Origin: Erysipelothrix sp. UBA3383
Lineage (GTDB): Bacteria; Bacillota_I; Bacilli_A; Erysipelotrichales; Erysipelotrichaceae
Assembly: GCA_002358955.1 (NCBI GenBank)
Contig: DEPV01000026.1
Coordinates: forward strand, 1 to 36,206
Direction of reading: 5' to 3'
Length of the DNA: 36,206 bases
Part shown: in pieces, positions 16,510 to 24,835 of the stretch
Numbering within the stretch: the stretch's first letter is position 1
Layout: each line of letters begins with the position of its first letter
Notes under the pieces: model-generated
Seen by the model: only the letters and a program-made list of their open reading frames with translations
Databases searched by the model: none
Told to the model about the DNA's origin: nothing
Translations under genes and position numbers: made by a program

Positions 16510-17757
16510 ATGAATTTTATTGAAGAATTAGAATGGCGTGGTTTACTGAAGGATGTTACAAACCGTGCACATCTTGAAGAACGCATGAAATCACCCATTA
16601 CACTATACTGTGGGTATGATCCAACAGCAGATTCACTGCATGTGGGTCACTTACAACAATTAATACTATTAAAACGTTACCAAAAAGAAGGGCATCACCC
16701 GATTGCTTTAATTGGTGGTGCAACAGGAATGATTGGTGATCCACGTCCCACAACGGAACGATCACTACTTTCTGATGAAGATTTACAACATAATATCAAC
16801 TGTTTATCACAACAAATTACAAGTATCTTAAACTCAGATAACAACCCTGTTAAGATTTTAAACAATGCTGACTGGTTATCTGATTTAAGCATGTTGTCAT
16901 TCCTAAGAGATTATGGAAAACATTTTTCAATCAACACGATGCTGGCTAAAGATACCATTGCATCACGTTTATCAACAGGGATCTCATTTACAGAGTTCTC
17001 ATATACGATTTTACAATCGATTGACTTTTTACACCTGTATGAAAATCATGGTGTAGAACTTCAAGTTGGAGGATCTGATCAGTGGGGAAACCTTGTATCA
17101 GGGTCTGACTTAATTCGTAAAGTAAAGGGTCATGAAGTTGAGGTTTTTGGAGCAACATCATACCTGATCACTAAATCTGATGGTTCTAAGTTTGGTAAGA
17201 GTGAGGGTGAAAACATTTGGCTGGATGCAGCGCGTACTGATGCTTATGCATTCTACCAATACTTCATCAACTGTTCTGATGATGACATTGTAGACTTTAC
17301 AAAACGTCTATCCATGAAGTCACCTGATGAAATCAATGCTTTAGAAGTAGATTTTAAAGAAGCACCGCACTTACGTGCAATGCAAAAAGCACTTGCTGAG
17401 GAGTTAACATTCTTACTGCATGGCCAAGAAGGCTTGGACATGGCTTTAAAAATGACTAATGCTTTATTCTCAGGTAATGTTCAAGATTTAAACAGTGAAG
17501 AAATTAAAACTGCATTTGCAGACTCAAACAGTATTGCAGTTGATGCAGATGATAACATCGTAGAACTGCTTGTTAATACAAAAATCATGCCATCAAAACG
17601 TGAAGCACGCCAAATGATTACTCAAGGTGCTGTTTCAGTCAATGGTGTTGTCATTAAAGATCTGGACTTTGAAATTACCAAAGCTGCAGCATTTGATGAA
17701 TCTGTAACACTGATCCGTAAAGGAAAACGTAATTACTTTATTTTAAACCACGAGTAA
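16510..17757 (+). CDS. tyrS: Tyrosyl-tRNA synthetase
   Basis: A 415-residue class I synthetase that charges tRNA-Tyr. HIGH motif as HVGH at 44-47, KMSKS motif as KFGKS at 227-231, tyrosine-pocket segment YTILQSIDFLHLY, and a C-terminal S4 RNA-binding domain (KREARQMITQGAVSVNG). ATG 16510 follows GGGAGT; the frame upstream to 16483 overlaps the preceding gene. No T-box leader is present; it is read from the upstream promoter. Confidence 0.97.
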   Translation: MNFIEELEWRGLLKDVTNRAHLEERMKSPITLYCGYDPTADSLHVGHLQQLILLKRYQKEGHHPIALIGGATGMIGDPRPTTERSLLSDEDLQHNINCLSQQITSILNSDNNPVKILNNADWLSDLSMLSFLRDYGKHFSINTMLAKDTIASRLSTGISFTEFSYTILQSIDFLHLYENHGVELQVGGSDQWGNLVSGSDLIRKVKGHEVEVFGATSYLITKSDGSKFGKSEGENIWLDAARTDAYAFYQYFINCSDDDIVDFTKRLSMKSPDEINALEVDFKEAPHLRAMQKALAEELTFLLHGQEGLDMALKMTNALFSGNVQDLNSEEIKTAFADSNSIAVDADDNIVELLVNTKIMPSKREARQMITQGAVSVNGVVIKDLDFEITKAAAFDESVTLIRKGKRNYFILNHE

Positions 17758-17767
17758 GGAGTTCATT

Positions 17768-18238
17768 ATGAAAAAAGTAACATTGATGATCATGACACTG
17801 TTTTTACTCAGTGCATGTTCTAATAAAAATGCACTGCAACAAGAGAAACTTGATTTATACCAGTCTTACTGGACTGTAATTCAAGATCAGGAAACATATC
17901 AATCAGAATCATCAAACTTTACGATTAGCGCAAGTTATGATGCTGGATCTTATGAAGTGATCATTGATCAAGCACGTGTTGCAATGAACTCAGTACAAGT
18001 TTTAGTCGTTGAAAATGATGATGCATTTCAAACTGAGAAGATGATGCCCAGTGCAGGTATCTTTGAAGATCCCGTTGTACTAATTCCCAATCAATCCAAA
18101 CCTGATTCCAACTTTAAAGCAGGAATCAAGCTGGTTGGTGAAAATACAACACCGCTAAAGATTAACGTGCTTGTAGCATGGCAATCTGTAGGAACTAGTG
18201 AATTGCATCGTGAATTCTTTGAATTCACATTTGAATAA
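17768..18238 (+). CDS. Small predicted lipoprotein
   Basis: A 156-residue protein with a lipoprotein signal, lipobox LSAC (Cys at residue 17). The mature part begins with a short polar linker (SNKNALQQ) and is then mostly beta-like, ending in a run of alternating hydrophobic residues. No family is recognised. It begins 10 bases after the tyrS stop behind AAGGAG and is followed by a terminator, so it is the last gene of the 15255-18238 unit. Confidence 0.78.
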   Translation: MKKVTLMIMTLFLLSACSNKNALQQEKLDLYQSYWTVIQDQETYQSESSNFTISASYDAGSYEVIIDQARVAMNSVQVLVVENDDAFQTEKMMPSAGIFEDPVVLIPNQSKPDSNFKAGIKLVGENTTPLKINVLVAWQSVGTSELHREFFEFTFE

Positions 18239-18245
18239 TTAAACT

Positions 18246-18277
18246 AAAGGGCCCAATTATTGGTGTCCCTTTTTTTT
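18246..18277 (+). terminator. Terminator after the lipoprotein gene
   Basis: AAGGG ... CCCTT stem with an inner CCAA-TTA-TTGG stem, followed by a run of eight or more T (to 18277). Confidence 0.85.
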
Positions 18278-18282
18278 GTGCT

Positions 18283-18677
18283 TGTCGATTTACAATAGGT
18301 AATACAACAGTAAGAAACCGTAAGTCTAAGAACTCACCGAACAAACAAAGTCTTTTTGTGGTTTATGGAAGAAAGACGAAAATAATAAGAACATATCGTA
18401 TGATTATTGTGCCTTTCCAGATCTTTTAGTCATTGCTGTGTATGGTAATAATGGTGCTTGGGGACAGTTTGTATTTCCCAGGAAACTTTTATTTGAAAAA
18501 GGGATTTCTAAAGATAAGCATACAAAAGCTAAGATGGCTTTTTGTATATATCCTACATAGGACAAGCCCATCAGTAAACAAGCTTGAAGAACACAGCAGT
18601 GGCAAGTTGCTTATTTCAAAAACTTAAGCATTTCTGATATATACAGTATGAGGCTACTAAAAGCTAACTATCAGTAA
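18283..18677 (+). pseudogene. mepB: Decayed MepB-family gene
   Basis: Translation recovers a MepB-like protein (family named for the S. aureus mepRAB locus) broken by three lesions. The N-terminal part (from 18283, TIGNTTVRNRKSKNSPNKQ) is in a different frame from the rest; the shift falls at the T5 run near 18353-18357. The remaining frame gives FCGLWKKDENNKN, YDYCAFPDLLVIAVYGNNGA, WGQFVFPRKLLFEKGIS and QQWQVAYFKNL. It is cut by TAG at 18558-18560 (where Trp is expected in the family) and TGA at 18585-18587. No start codon or ribosome-binding site is seen; the 5' end abuts the terminator. MepB function is poorly known. Confidence 0.8.
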
Positions 18678-18747
18678 AGACTCTGTGGTCATGTCTTATC
18701 TCAGAACTTTAATTAAGTGCTATGATAAATAAAAAGGAAGTGATCTT

Positions 18748-19110
18748 ATGTTACGAATTGATCGAATTTATAATGATGATATTCGCAAAGGTGAAAAACG
18801 AGTTCTTGTTGATCGTTTATGGCCTCGTGGTATTAGTAAAGAGCGTGCTCAACTGGATGAGTGGTTTAAGGATCTAGGACCCTCTACAGAACTTAGAGTA
18901 TGGTTTAATCATGAACCCGATAAGTATGAGCAGTTTAAAACACGTTATATGAAAGAATTGGAAGAAGAACCACAACAAACACTGCTTCATGAACTCTATA
19001 CAATGGGGGAAAAAGGGGATCTTGTACTTCTTTTTGGTGCGAAAGAAACTCGTTTTAATCAGGCTGTAGTTCTTAAAGAAGTATTGGATGGAATGCATTA
19101 TCATGATTGA
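18748..19110 (+). CDS. DUF488 (YeaO-like) family protein
   Basis: A 120-residue protein matching the DUF488/YeaO family: RIYNDDIRKGEKRVLVDRLW, PRGISKERAQLDEWFKDLGPS, LRVWFNHEP and LVLLFGAKE with a family-typical length. No biochemical role is established. ATG 18748 follows AAGGAAGTG. It overlaps the downstream glycosylase gene by 8 bases, so the two are probably co-transcribed. Confidence 0.9.
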   Translation: MLRIDRIYNDDIRKGEKRVLVDRLWPRGISKERAQLDEWFKDLGPSTELRVWFNHEPDKYEQFKTRYMKELEEEPQQTLLHELYTMGEKGDLVLLFGAKETRFNQAVVLKEVLDGMHYHD

Positions 19111-19708
19111 TTTTGTGAATGATGATATTCATGATATTGCACAATCTTTATTAGGTATGATTTTAGTTCATGAAGTGGATGGTATCAAACGCAGTGGTAT
19201 TATTGTTGATACTGAAATATATATGGGTGAAGTGGATGCTGCTTCCCATGCTTACCAAGGAAAAAGAACACGACGCATGGAGGCGATGTTTCAGCTTGGA
19301 GGTAGTTTGTATACCTATACTATGCGAGGTCATGTTCTGCTAAATTTAGTTTGTGGAAAAAAAGATGAAGGGATTGGTGTCATGATCAGGGCTATTGAGC
19401 CTCTTGATGGTCTTGATGCGATGATTGCAGCACGTAACCAAACTGGTCCTAATATTAGCAATGGGCCTGCTAAACTTACTCAAGCTCTAGGAATTACCAT
19501 GGATCTTTACGGATCACACTTGGGTGAATATTTACATCTAGTCCAAAATACGCCCTATCATCCAAAGAATATTTGTGCAACAAGTCGAATTGGCATTCCT
19601 GATAAGGGGGAGTGGACCCATGCACCTCTACGATTTTATGTTAAAGGGAATCCCTACTGCTCTAATATCCCTAGAAAAGACTGGGATGATGATCATGGGT
19701 GGCAGTAA
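19103..19708 (+). CDS. DNA-3-methyladenine glycosylase (AAG/Mpg family)
   Basis: A 201-residue base-excision repair enzyme that removes alkylated purines. The catalytic Glu is at about 38 (IIVDTEIYMGEVDAASHAY). Other family segments: MFQLGGSLYTYTMRGHVLLN, VMIRAIEPLDG, NGPAKLTQALGI and a C-terminal RIGIPDKGEW. ATG 19103 gives the usual N-terminus; an ATG at 19088 in the same frame would add five residues inside the DUF488 gene. Confidence 0.93.
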   Translation: MIDFVNDDIHDIAQSLLGMILVHEVDGIKRSGIIVDTEIYMGEVDAASHAYQGKRTRRMEAMFQLGGSLYTYTMRGHVLLNLVCGKKDEGIGVMIRAIEPLDGLDAMIAARNQTGPNISNGPAKLTQALGITMDLYGSHLGEYLHLVQNTPYHPKNICATSRIGIPDKGEWTHAPLRFYVKGNPYCSNIPRKDWDDDHGWQ

Positions 19709-19768
19709 TATGCTAGACTCATTCTATATTCACCTTTATAGATGACATCAAAAACAATAATCTAATGC

Positions 19769-19802
19769 AACTCTATACTGATTTCAGGTATAGAGTTTTT
19801 TT
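19769..19802 (+). terminator. Terminator of the DUF488-glycosylase unit
   Basis: AACTCTATACTG pairs with CAGGTATAGAGTT (one bulged base) around an ATTT loop. A run of T follows. Confidence 0.88.
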
Positions 19803-19943
19803 ATGTCGATGATTCAATTTAATAAGAAAATATCAAGTCTCTAACAAATTGCATAAATTAAAAAGCAAGTTTAAGTCACTTATAAGTTTATTTTAAAAGA
19901 GGTATAAACTGAGTTTATAGCACCAAAAATTATTAATTTAGTT

Positions 19944-19973
19944 TTGATACTTATATTGACTATGATGTATACA
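19944..19973 (+). promoter_or_regulatory. Candidate promoter of the PDH operon
   Basis: TTGATA (19944-19949), an 18-base spacer and TATACA (19968-19973), placing the transcript start at about 19980, on the cre site. TTGACT at 19956-19961 has no -10 at suitable spacing. Confidence 0.55.
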
Positions 19974-19978
19974 GATGA

Positions 19979-19992
19979 GGTAAGCGCTTACA
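19979..19992. promoter_or_regulatory. CcpA cre site of the PDH operon
   Basis: GGTAAGCGCTTACA matches the cre consensus TGWAANCGNTNWCA except at the first base, with the palindromic core GTAAGCGCTTAC. It lies at the predicted transcription start, a position where CcpA usually represses. Confidence 0.78.
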
Positions 19993-20049
19993 CATTTCAT
20001 CAGAAAAAGTCGAGCAAGGACTATAGAGACATGAAAGAGAGGAAACACT

Positions 20050-21159
20050 ATGTCAAAAACAACAAAAGTTTTAGATTTCAAAGCATTATTGGAAGAATCC
20101 AACCAAATTCCTGAGCTGTTCCAGATCATGGATGAAAATGGAAAGATTACAAATAAGGACTATATGCCAGATCTAAGTGATGAGCAAATGGTTGAAATGA
20201 TGGAAATCATGGTTTGGGGTCGAGAATATAATAATCGTGTTAGTATCTTAAGTAAACAAGGAATCATTGGTAACTTACCACCTACTGAAGGACAGGAAGC
20301 AAGTCAGTTGATCAGTCAATATGTATTGCAAGATGGAGACTGGTTACTACCAAGTTATCGTGATGTACCACCATTAATTCGTCATGGACTACCAATGTCT
20401 AAAGCGATGAACTGGTACCAAGGACATACTGATGGGTTCTCCTACAGTAAAGATCTTAAAGCATTCCCACCACAAGTTCTTATTGGAGCACAAATCATTC
20501 AAGCTACAGGAGTTGGAGTAGGCTTAAAGAAAAATAATAAGGCTAATGTTGCACTGACCTATATTGGTGATGGAGGAACATCACAAGGGGACTTCTATGA
20601 GGGAATTAACTTTGCAGGAGTGTATGATGCACCAGTAATCTTTGTAGCACAAAACAATGGGTTTGGAATCTCAGTACCACGTAGTTTCCAAACACGATCA
20701 GCAACACTATCACAAAAAGGTGTAGGTGTTGGTATTGCTCACTTATTTGTTGATGGAATGGATCCATTTGCAGTTTATGCAGCTACTTTAGCAGCGCGTG
20801 AACATGCAATTCATGGAAATGGTCCAGTACTTCTAGAGTTCTTAACATTCCGTTATGGACCACATACTCTAAGTGATGACCCACGTCGTTACCGCGAGAA
20901 TGAGTTGGTAGAAGAGTGGAAACCAAAAGATCAGTTGATTCGAATGAGAAAGTTCTTAACTGAAAAAGGACTATGGTCTGAAGAGAAAGAACAAGCTGTC
21001 ATTGATAAGACACAAGAAGAAGTTAAAAATGCACTTGAGGAATCACGTCAAGTTGAAAAGAATACAGTATCAGGTTACTTAAAGAATATGTATGAGGTTA
21101 TGCCTCCAGCAATTGAAAAACAATATGAAGCTTACAAGAGAAAGGAACAAGATCAATAA
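20050..21159 (+). CDS. pdhA: Pyruvate dehydrogenase E1 component, alpha subunit
   Basis: The 369-residue thiamine-diphosphate-binding half of E1. It has the TPP motif GDGGTSQGDFYEGINFAG through QNN, the PDH-type start of the catalytic part (PTEGQEASQLISQYVL, LPSYRDVP) and the phospho-loop region RYGPHTLSDDPRRYR. It resembles Bacillus PdhA more than BkdAA by the SQGDFYEGINFAG segment, but with ptb-buk in the same operon a broader 2-oxoacid range is possible. ATG 20050 follows AGAGAGGAAA. It overlaps the next gene by one base. Confidence 0.93.
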   Translation: MSKTTKVLDFKALLEESNQIPELFQIMDENGKITNKDYMPDLSDEQMVEMMEIMVWGREYNNRVSILSKQGIIGNLPPTEGQEASQLISQYVLQDGDWLLPSYRDVPPLIRHGLPMSKAMNWYQGHTDGFSYSKDLKAFPPQVLIGAQIIQATGVGVGLKKNNKANVALTYIGDGGTSQGDFYEGINFAGVYDAPVIFVAQNNGFGISVPRSFQTRSATLSQKGVGVGIAHLFVDGMDPFAVYAATLAAREHAIHGNGPVLLEFLTFRYGPHTLSDDPRRYRENELVEEWKPKDQLIRMRKFLTEKGLWSEEKEQAVIDKTQEEVKNALEESRQVEKNTVSGYLKNMYEVMPPAIEKQYEAYKRKEQDQ

Positions 21160-22139
21160 TGGCACAATTAAATATGGTTGAGGCAATTACTAATGCACTC
21201 GATGAAATTCTAAAAGAAAGTGAGAAAACACTAATTTTTGGAGAAGATGTTGGGTTAAACGGAGGGGTTTTTAGAGCTACTAACGGGTTACAACAAATTC
21301 ATGGTGATGAACGCGTATTTGATACACCATTAGCTGAATCTGCGATCTTAGGAATGGCAATTGGACTTGCAGTTGAAGGGTTTAGACCGATTCCTGAGAT
21401 TCAGTTCTTTGGATTTATTTCTGAAGCAATTGACTCACTCACCAACCAAATGGCGCGTAGCCGTTTCCGTACTGAAGGAATTATTCCAGCACCCATTACC
21501 ATTCGATCACCTTATGGTGGAGGGGTAGCAACACCTGAGGTACACTCTGATTCCTATGAAGGAATGATTGCACAGATGCCAGGAATTCGAGTTGTAGTAC
21601 CTACCAATGCATACGATGCTAAGGGACTACTAACAGCTTCGATTCGAAGTAATGATCCAGTTGTATTCTTAGAGCACTTAAAACTTTACCGTGGTGCTAA
21701 GATGGAAGTTCCTGAAGGACTGTATGAAGTACCATTAGATAAAGCAGCAATTACAAGAGAAGGTAGCGATGTTACTGTTGTAACTTATGGTTACATGGTA
21801 ATGGAGGCACTAAAAGCTGCAGAAGAACTTGAAAAAGAAGGCATCTCAGTAGAGGTTATTGACCTCCGTACAGTATCACATCCTGACTATGACACCATTG
21901 GTGAGTCGGTAGCGAAAACAGGACGTGTTGTTGTACTTCAAGAAGCACAACGTCAAGCAGGAGTATCTGCAAATGTTGTTGCAGAGATTTCAGAACAATT
22001 CTTCTTAGATTTACTAGCACCTGTAACACGTGTCACAGCACCAGATACTACCTATCCACTACCAGCTGCAGAGTCCATCTGGTTACCAAACAGTAATGAT
22101 TTAATTGAAGCGATTCGTAAAGTGAAGGAGGGCTACTAG
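21159..22139 (+). CDS. pdhB: Pyruvate dehydrogenase E1 component, beta subunit
   Basis: A 326-residue transketolase-like E1 beta chain. Landmarks: FGEDVGLNGGVFRATNGL, FDTPLAESAILGMAIGLA (TPP-activating Glu), EIQFFGFI, SPYGGG and the C-terminal DLRTVSHPDYDTI/VLQEAQRQAG. Coupled to pdhA by TAATG and directly abutting the E2 gene. Confidence 0.95.
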   Translation: MAQLNMVEAITNALDEILKESEKTLIFGEDVGLNGGVFRATNGLQQIHGDERVFDTPLAESAILGMAIGLAVEGFRPIPEIQFFGFISEAIDSLTNQMARSRFRTEGIIPAPITIRSPYGGGVATPEVHSDSYEGMIAQMPGIRVVVPTNAYDAKGLLTASIRSNDPVVFLEHLKLYRGAKMEVPEGLYEVPLDKAAITREGSDVTVVTYGYMVMEALKAAEELEKEGISVEVIDLRTVSHPDYDTIGESVAKTGRVVVLQEAQRQAGVSANVVAEISEQFFLDLLAPVTRVTAPDTTYPLPAAESIWLPNSNDLIEAIRKVKEGY

Positions 22140-23429
22140 ATGTTATATAAATTCGTATTGCCTGACTTAGGAGAAGGAATTACAGAAAGTGAGATTGTAT
22201 CTTGGGCTGTTAAAGAAGGGGATACCATCAAACAAGATGATCCACTCTTTGAAGTTCAAAATGATAAAACTACAATTGAGGTACCATCACCTGTTCATGG
22301 TGTGGTTAAAAAGACTCATGTTGAGGCAGGGGTTGTAGCTCAGGTTGGCGACTTAATTGTTGAGATTGATGTTGATGAAGCATGGGCTCAAAAAGTTAAC
22401 TTTAAGCTTGATAATACAACATCACCACTTGAAGAAGAAACACCAGTTGTCGAAGAAGTTAAAGTTGAAACTCCCGTAGAAACAAACACCCCATCTGATG
22501 TTAAAAAGGCTGTTAAAGCGATTCCATCCGTACGACGTTATGCACGTCAGCAAAATGTGGATATTGTACTGGTTACAGGTACGGGTAAAAATAATACCGT
22601 AACACGTGATGATATTGATGCGTATCTACAGGGTGATGTTGCAGTACCTACACAAGTGATTGAAGCATTTGAAACACCCGTACAAGAGCCGGTTAAAGTT
22701 GCTCCTGTAATTGATACACAAGGGTACAAGCGTGTCCCTATGACACCAATGCGTAAGGCTACCATGAATGCAATGGTAAAATCAGCTTCAACCATTCCTT
22801 CAGTAACCGTCTTTGCACAATTGAATGCAGAAAAACTGGTAGAACACCGTGATCTGTATAAAGAGTATGCAAAAGAGCAAGGCTATAGTTTAACGTATAC
22901 TGCATACTTTGTTAAAGCAGCAGCATCAATGGTTAAAAAATTCCCTATCTTCAATGCATTTATTGATGAGAAAACAAATGAGATTGTATACCGTAATAAT
23001 ATTAACATTGGTGTTGCAACCAATACTGAAGAGGGACTGTATGTTCCTAACATTAAGAATGCAGATACTAAGAACTTGTTTGAGATTTCCGAGGAAATAC
23101 GTGCTAATGCCATAGCAGCAAGTGAGGGTAAACTGGACATGAATTCAATGCGTGAGGGATCATTTACAATCACTAACGTAGGTGGAATGTCTAAGGATGC
23201 TGTCTATTCAACACCAATCATCAATCATCCAGAAGTGGGTATCTTAGGGACATCACGCATCGAAGATGAAGCAATCGTTGATAAGAATAGAGAAATTCAA
23301 ATTGTACCAATGATGAAACTATCATTCGCATTTGATCACCGTATTATTGATGGTGTCGAAGCACAACAAGCATTGGACGAATTACGATCATTACTAGCAG
23401 ATCCTAATAAATTCGTCCTAGAAGGGTAG
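22140..23429 (+). CDS. pdhC: Dihydrolipoamide acyltransferase (E2) of the PDH complex
   Basis: A 429-residue E2 core. One lipoyl domain (residues 1-77) with the lipoylated Lys at 43 (VQNDKTTIEVPSP), a linker rich in Pro, Val and Glu (about 95-120), a peripheral-subunit-binding domain (about 124-165, IPSVRRYARQQNVDI), a second linker, and the catalytic domain from about 195. The active-site motif DHRIIDG is near residue 400. It carries acyl groups between E1 and E3 and makes acyl-CoA. It begins one base after the E1 beta stop. Confidence 0.95.
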   Translation: MLYKFVLPDLGEGITESEIVSWAVKEGDTIKQDDPLFEVQNDKTTIEVPSPVHGVVKKTHVEAGVVAQVGDLIVEIDVDEAWAQKVNFKLDNTTSPLEEETPVVEEVKVETPVETNTPSDVKKAVKAIPSVRRYARQQNVDIVLVTGTGKNNTVTRDDIDAYLQGDVAVPTQVIEAFETPVQEPVKVAPVIDTQGYKRVPMTPMRKATMNAMVKSASTIPSVTVFAQLNAEKLVEHRDLYKEYAKEQGYSLTYTAYFVKAAASMVKKFPIFNAFIDEKTNEIVYRNNINIGVATNTEEGLYVPNIKNADTKNLFEISEEIRANAIAASEGKLDMNSMREGSFTITNVGGMSKDAVYSTPIINHPEVGILGTSRIEDEAIVDKNREIQIVPMMKLSFAFDHRIIDGVEAQQALDELRSLLADPNKFVLEG

Positions 23430-23435
23430 GCAAAT

Positions 23436-24824
23436 ATGGTTGTAGGAGATTTTTCAATCCATGCAGAAACAATGGTTATTGGTTGTGGACCCGGTGGTTA
23501 TGTAGCGGCGATACGTGCTGCTCAACTGGGCCAGGATGTCACTTTAGTTGAGCGTGATACTTTAGGAGGGGTGTGTCTGAATGTCGGATGCATCCCATCC
23601 AAAGCGCTCATTGGTGTCAGTCAAGAGTACTATCAAGCAAAGCAAAACAATCATAATGGGATTGCTTATAAAGATGTCACCATTGATATGAAAGAAACCC
23701 AAGTATGGAAAACCAATTCAGTTGTTAATGCCCTAACTTCAGGTATTGGAGCATTATTGAAAAAGAATAAAGTTAAAGTTGTATATGGTGAAGCACTCTT
23801 TACCGGAAGCAATCGACTTCGAGTGATTAATGGTGATGAAGGGGAAACATACACCTTTAAAAATGTCATTGTTGCTACAGGAAGTCGTCCGATTGAAATT
23901 CCAAACTTTAAGTTTGAAGGACGAGTCCTTGATTCAACAGGAGCACTTGCACTTGATCATGTTCCAAAATCTATGGTTATTGTAGGTGGGGGATACATTG
24001 GTAGTGAGTTAGCAGGAGTTTATGCAAACCTTGGTACTAAGATTACAATCTTAGAAGGCTCTGATAGCATCCTGCCTACCTTCAGCCGTGATCTTGTTAA
24101 AGAAGTTGAAAACAACTTCAAGACTAAAGGTGTTGAAATCATCACTGGAGTCAATGCAAGTAATGTTACCCAAAGTGATAAGGGTGTTGAAGTTGTATAC
24201 AATGATACATCCATCAAAGCAGACTATGTTTTAGTGACTGTAGGTAGAAGACCCAATACCGATAACATGGGACTTGAATATGCAGGTGTTAAACTTGATG
24301 AGAGAGGCCTTATTATCGTTGATGATCAAGGACAAAGTAATGTTAAAGGGATCTATGCGATTGGTGATGTTACAGCAGGGCTTCAACTTGCACATAAAGC
24401 AAGTTATGAAGGTAAGGTTGTTGCAGAGTCAATCAGTGGTCATGCCGTAGGATTTGACTATACTGTCATTCCTGCAGTAAGCTTTACAGATCCTGAAATT
24501 GCAGTTGTCGGTATAACATTAAAAGAAGCTCAAGAACACAATGCTAAAGCTTATACATTCCCACTTCAAGCAAACGGTAGAGCACTATCCATGAACAATA
24601 CTCAAGGATTTGTACGTCTGCTTGTTGAGAATGAAAGTAAAGCAATATTAGGAGCAGAGATGGTTGGTGCACATGCAAGTGAGCTGATTGCTGAAGTTAC
24701 TATGGCAATTGAAGCCCAATTAACGGTTGAAGACATCAGTCTAATCATTCATGCTCATCCAACGCTTTCTGAATCCATCATGGATGCTTCAGAACTTGCA
24801 TTGGGTCTACCAATTCATATTTAA
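23436..24824 (+). CDS. pdhD: Dihydrolipoamide dehydrogenase (E3)
   Basis: A 462-residue FAD disulfide oxidoreductase that reoxidises lipoamide with NAD+. FAD fold VIGCGPGGYVAAIRAAQLG, redox Cys pair GGVCLNVGCIPSK, NAD-binding IVGGGYIGSELAGVYANLG, second FAD motif GIYAIGDV and active-site His-Glu in HAHPTLSES. No N-terminal lipoyl domain is present. It follows pdhC by six bases. Confidence 0.96.
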   Translation: MVVGDFSIHAETMVIGCGPGGYVAAIRAAQLGQDVTLVERDTLGGVCLNVGCIPSKALIGVSQEYYQAKQNNHNGIAYKDVTIDMKETQVWKTNSVVNALTSGIGALLKKNKVKVVYGEALFTGSNRLRVINGDEGETYTFKNVIVATGSRPIEIPNFKFEGRVLDSTGALALDHVPKSMVIVGGGYIGSELAGVYANLGTKITILEGSDSILPTFSRDLVKEVENNFKTKGVEIITGVNASNVTQSDKGVEVVYNDTSIKADYVLVTVGRRPNTDNMGLEYAGVKLDERGLIIVDDQGQSNVKGIYAIGDVTAGLQLAHKASYEGKVVAESISGHAVGFDYTVIPAVSFTDPEIAVVGITLKEAQEHNAKAYTFPLQANGRALSMNNTQGFVRLLVENESKAILGAEMVGAHASELIAEVTMAIEAQLTVEDISLIIHAHPTLSESIMDASELALGLPIHI

Positions 24825-24835
24825 GGAGAAGACAA

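Larger units (their letters stand above)
19709..20049 (+). other. Intergenic region before the PDH operon
   Basis: About 340 bases holding the glycosylase terminator (19769-19802), an AT-rich stretch (about 19805-19940) without recognisable coding, and then the PDH promoter and cre site (19944-19992). Confidence 0.7.

Noticed and set aside
18433..18627. 64-codon open frame in the gap before DUF488
   Set aside because: It is in the wrong frame of the MepB-like pseudogene; the true frame gives recognisable MepB sequence with two stops.
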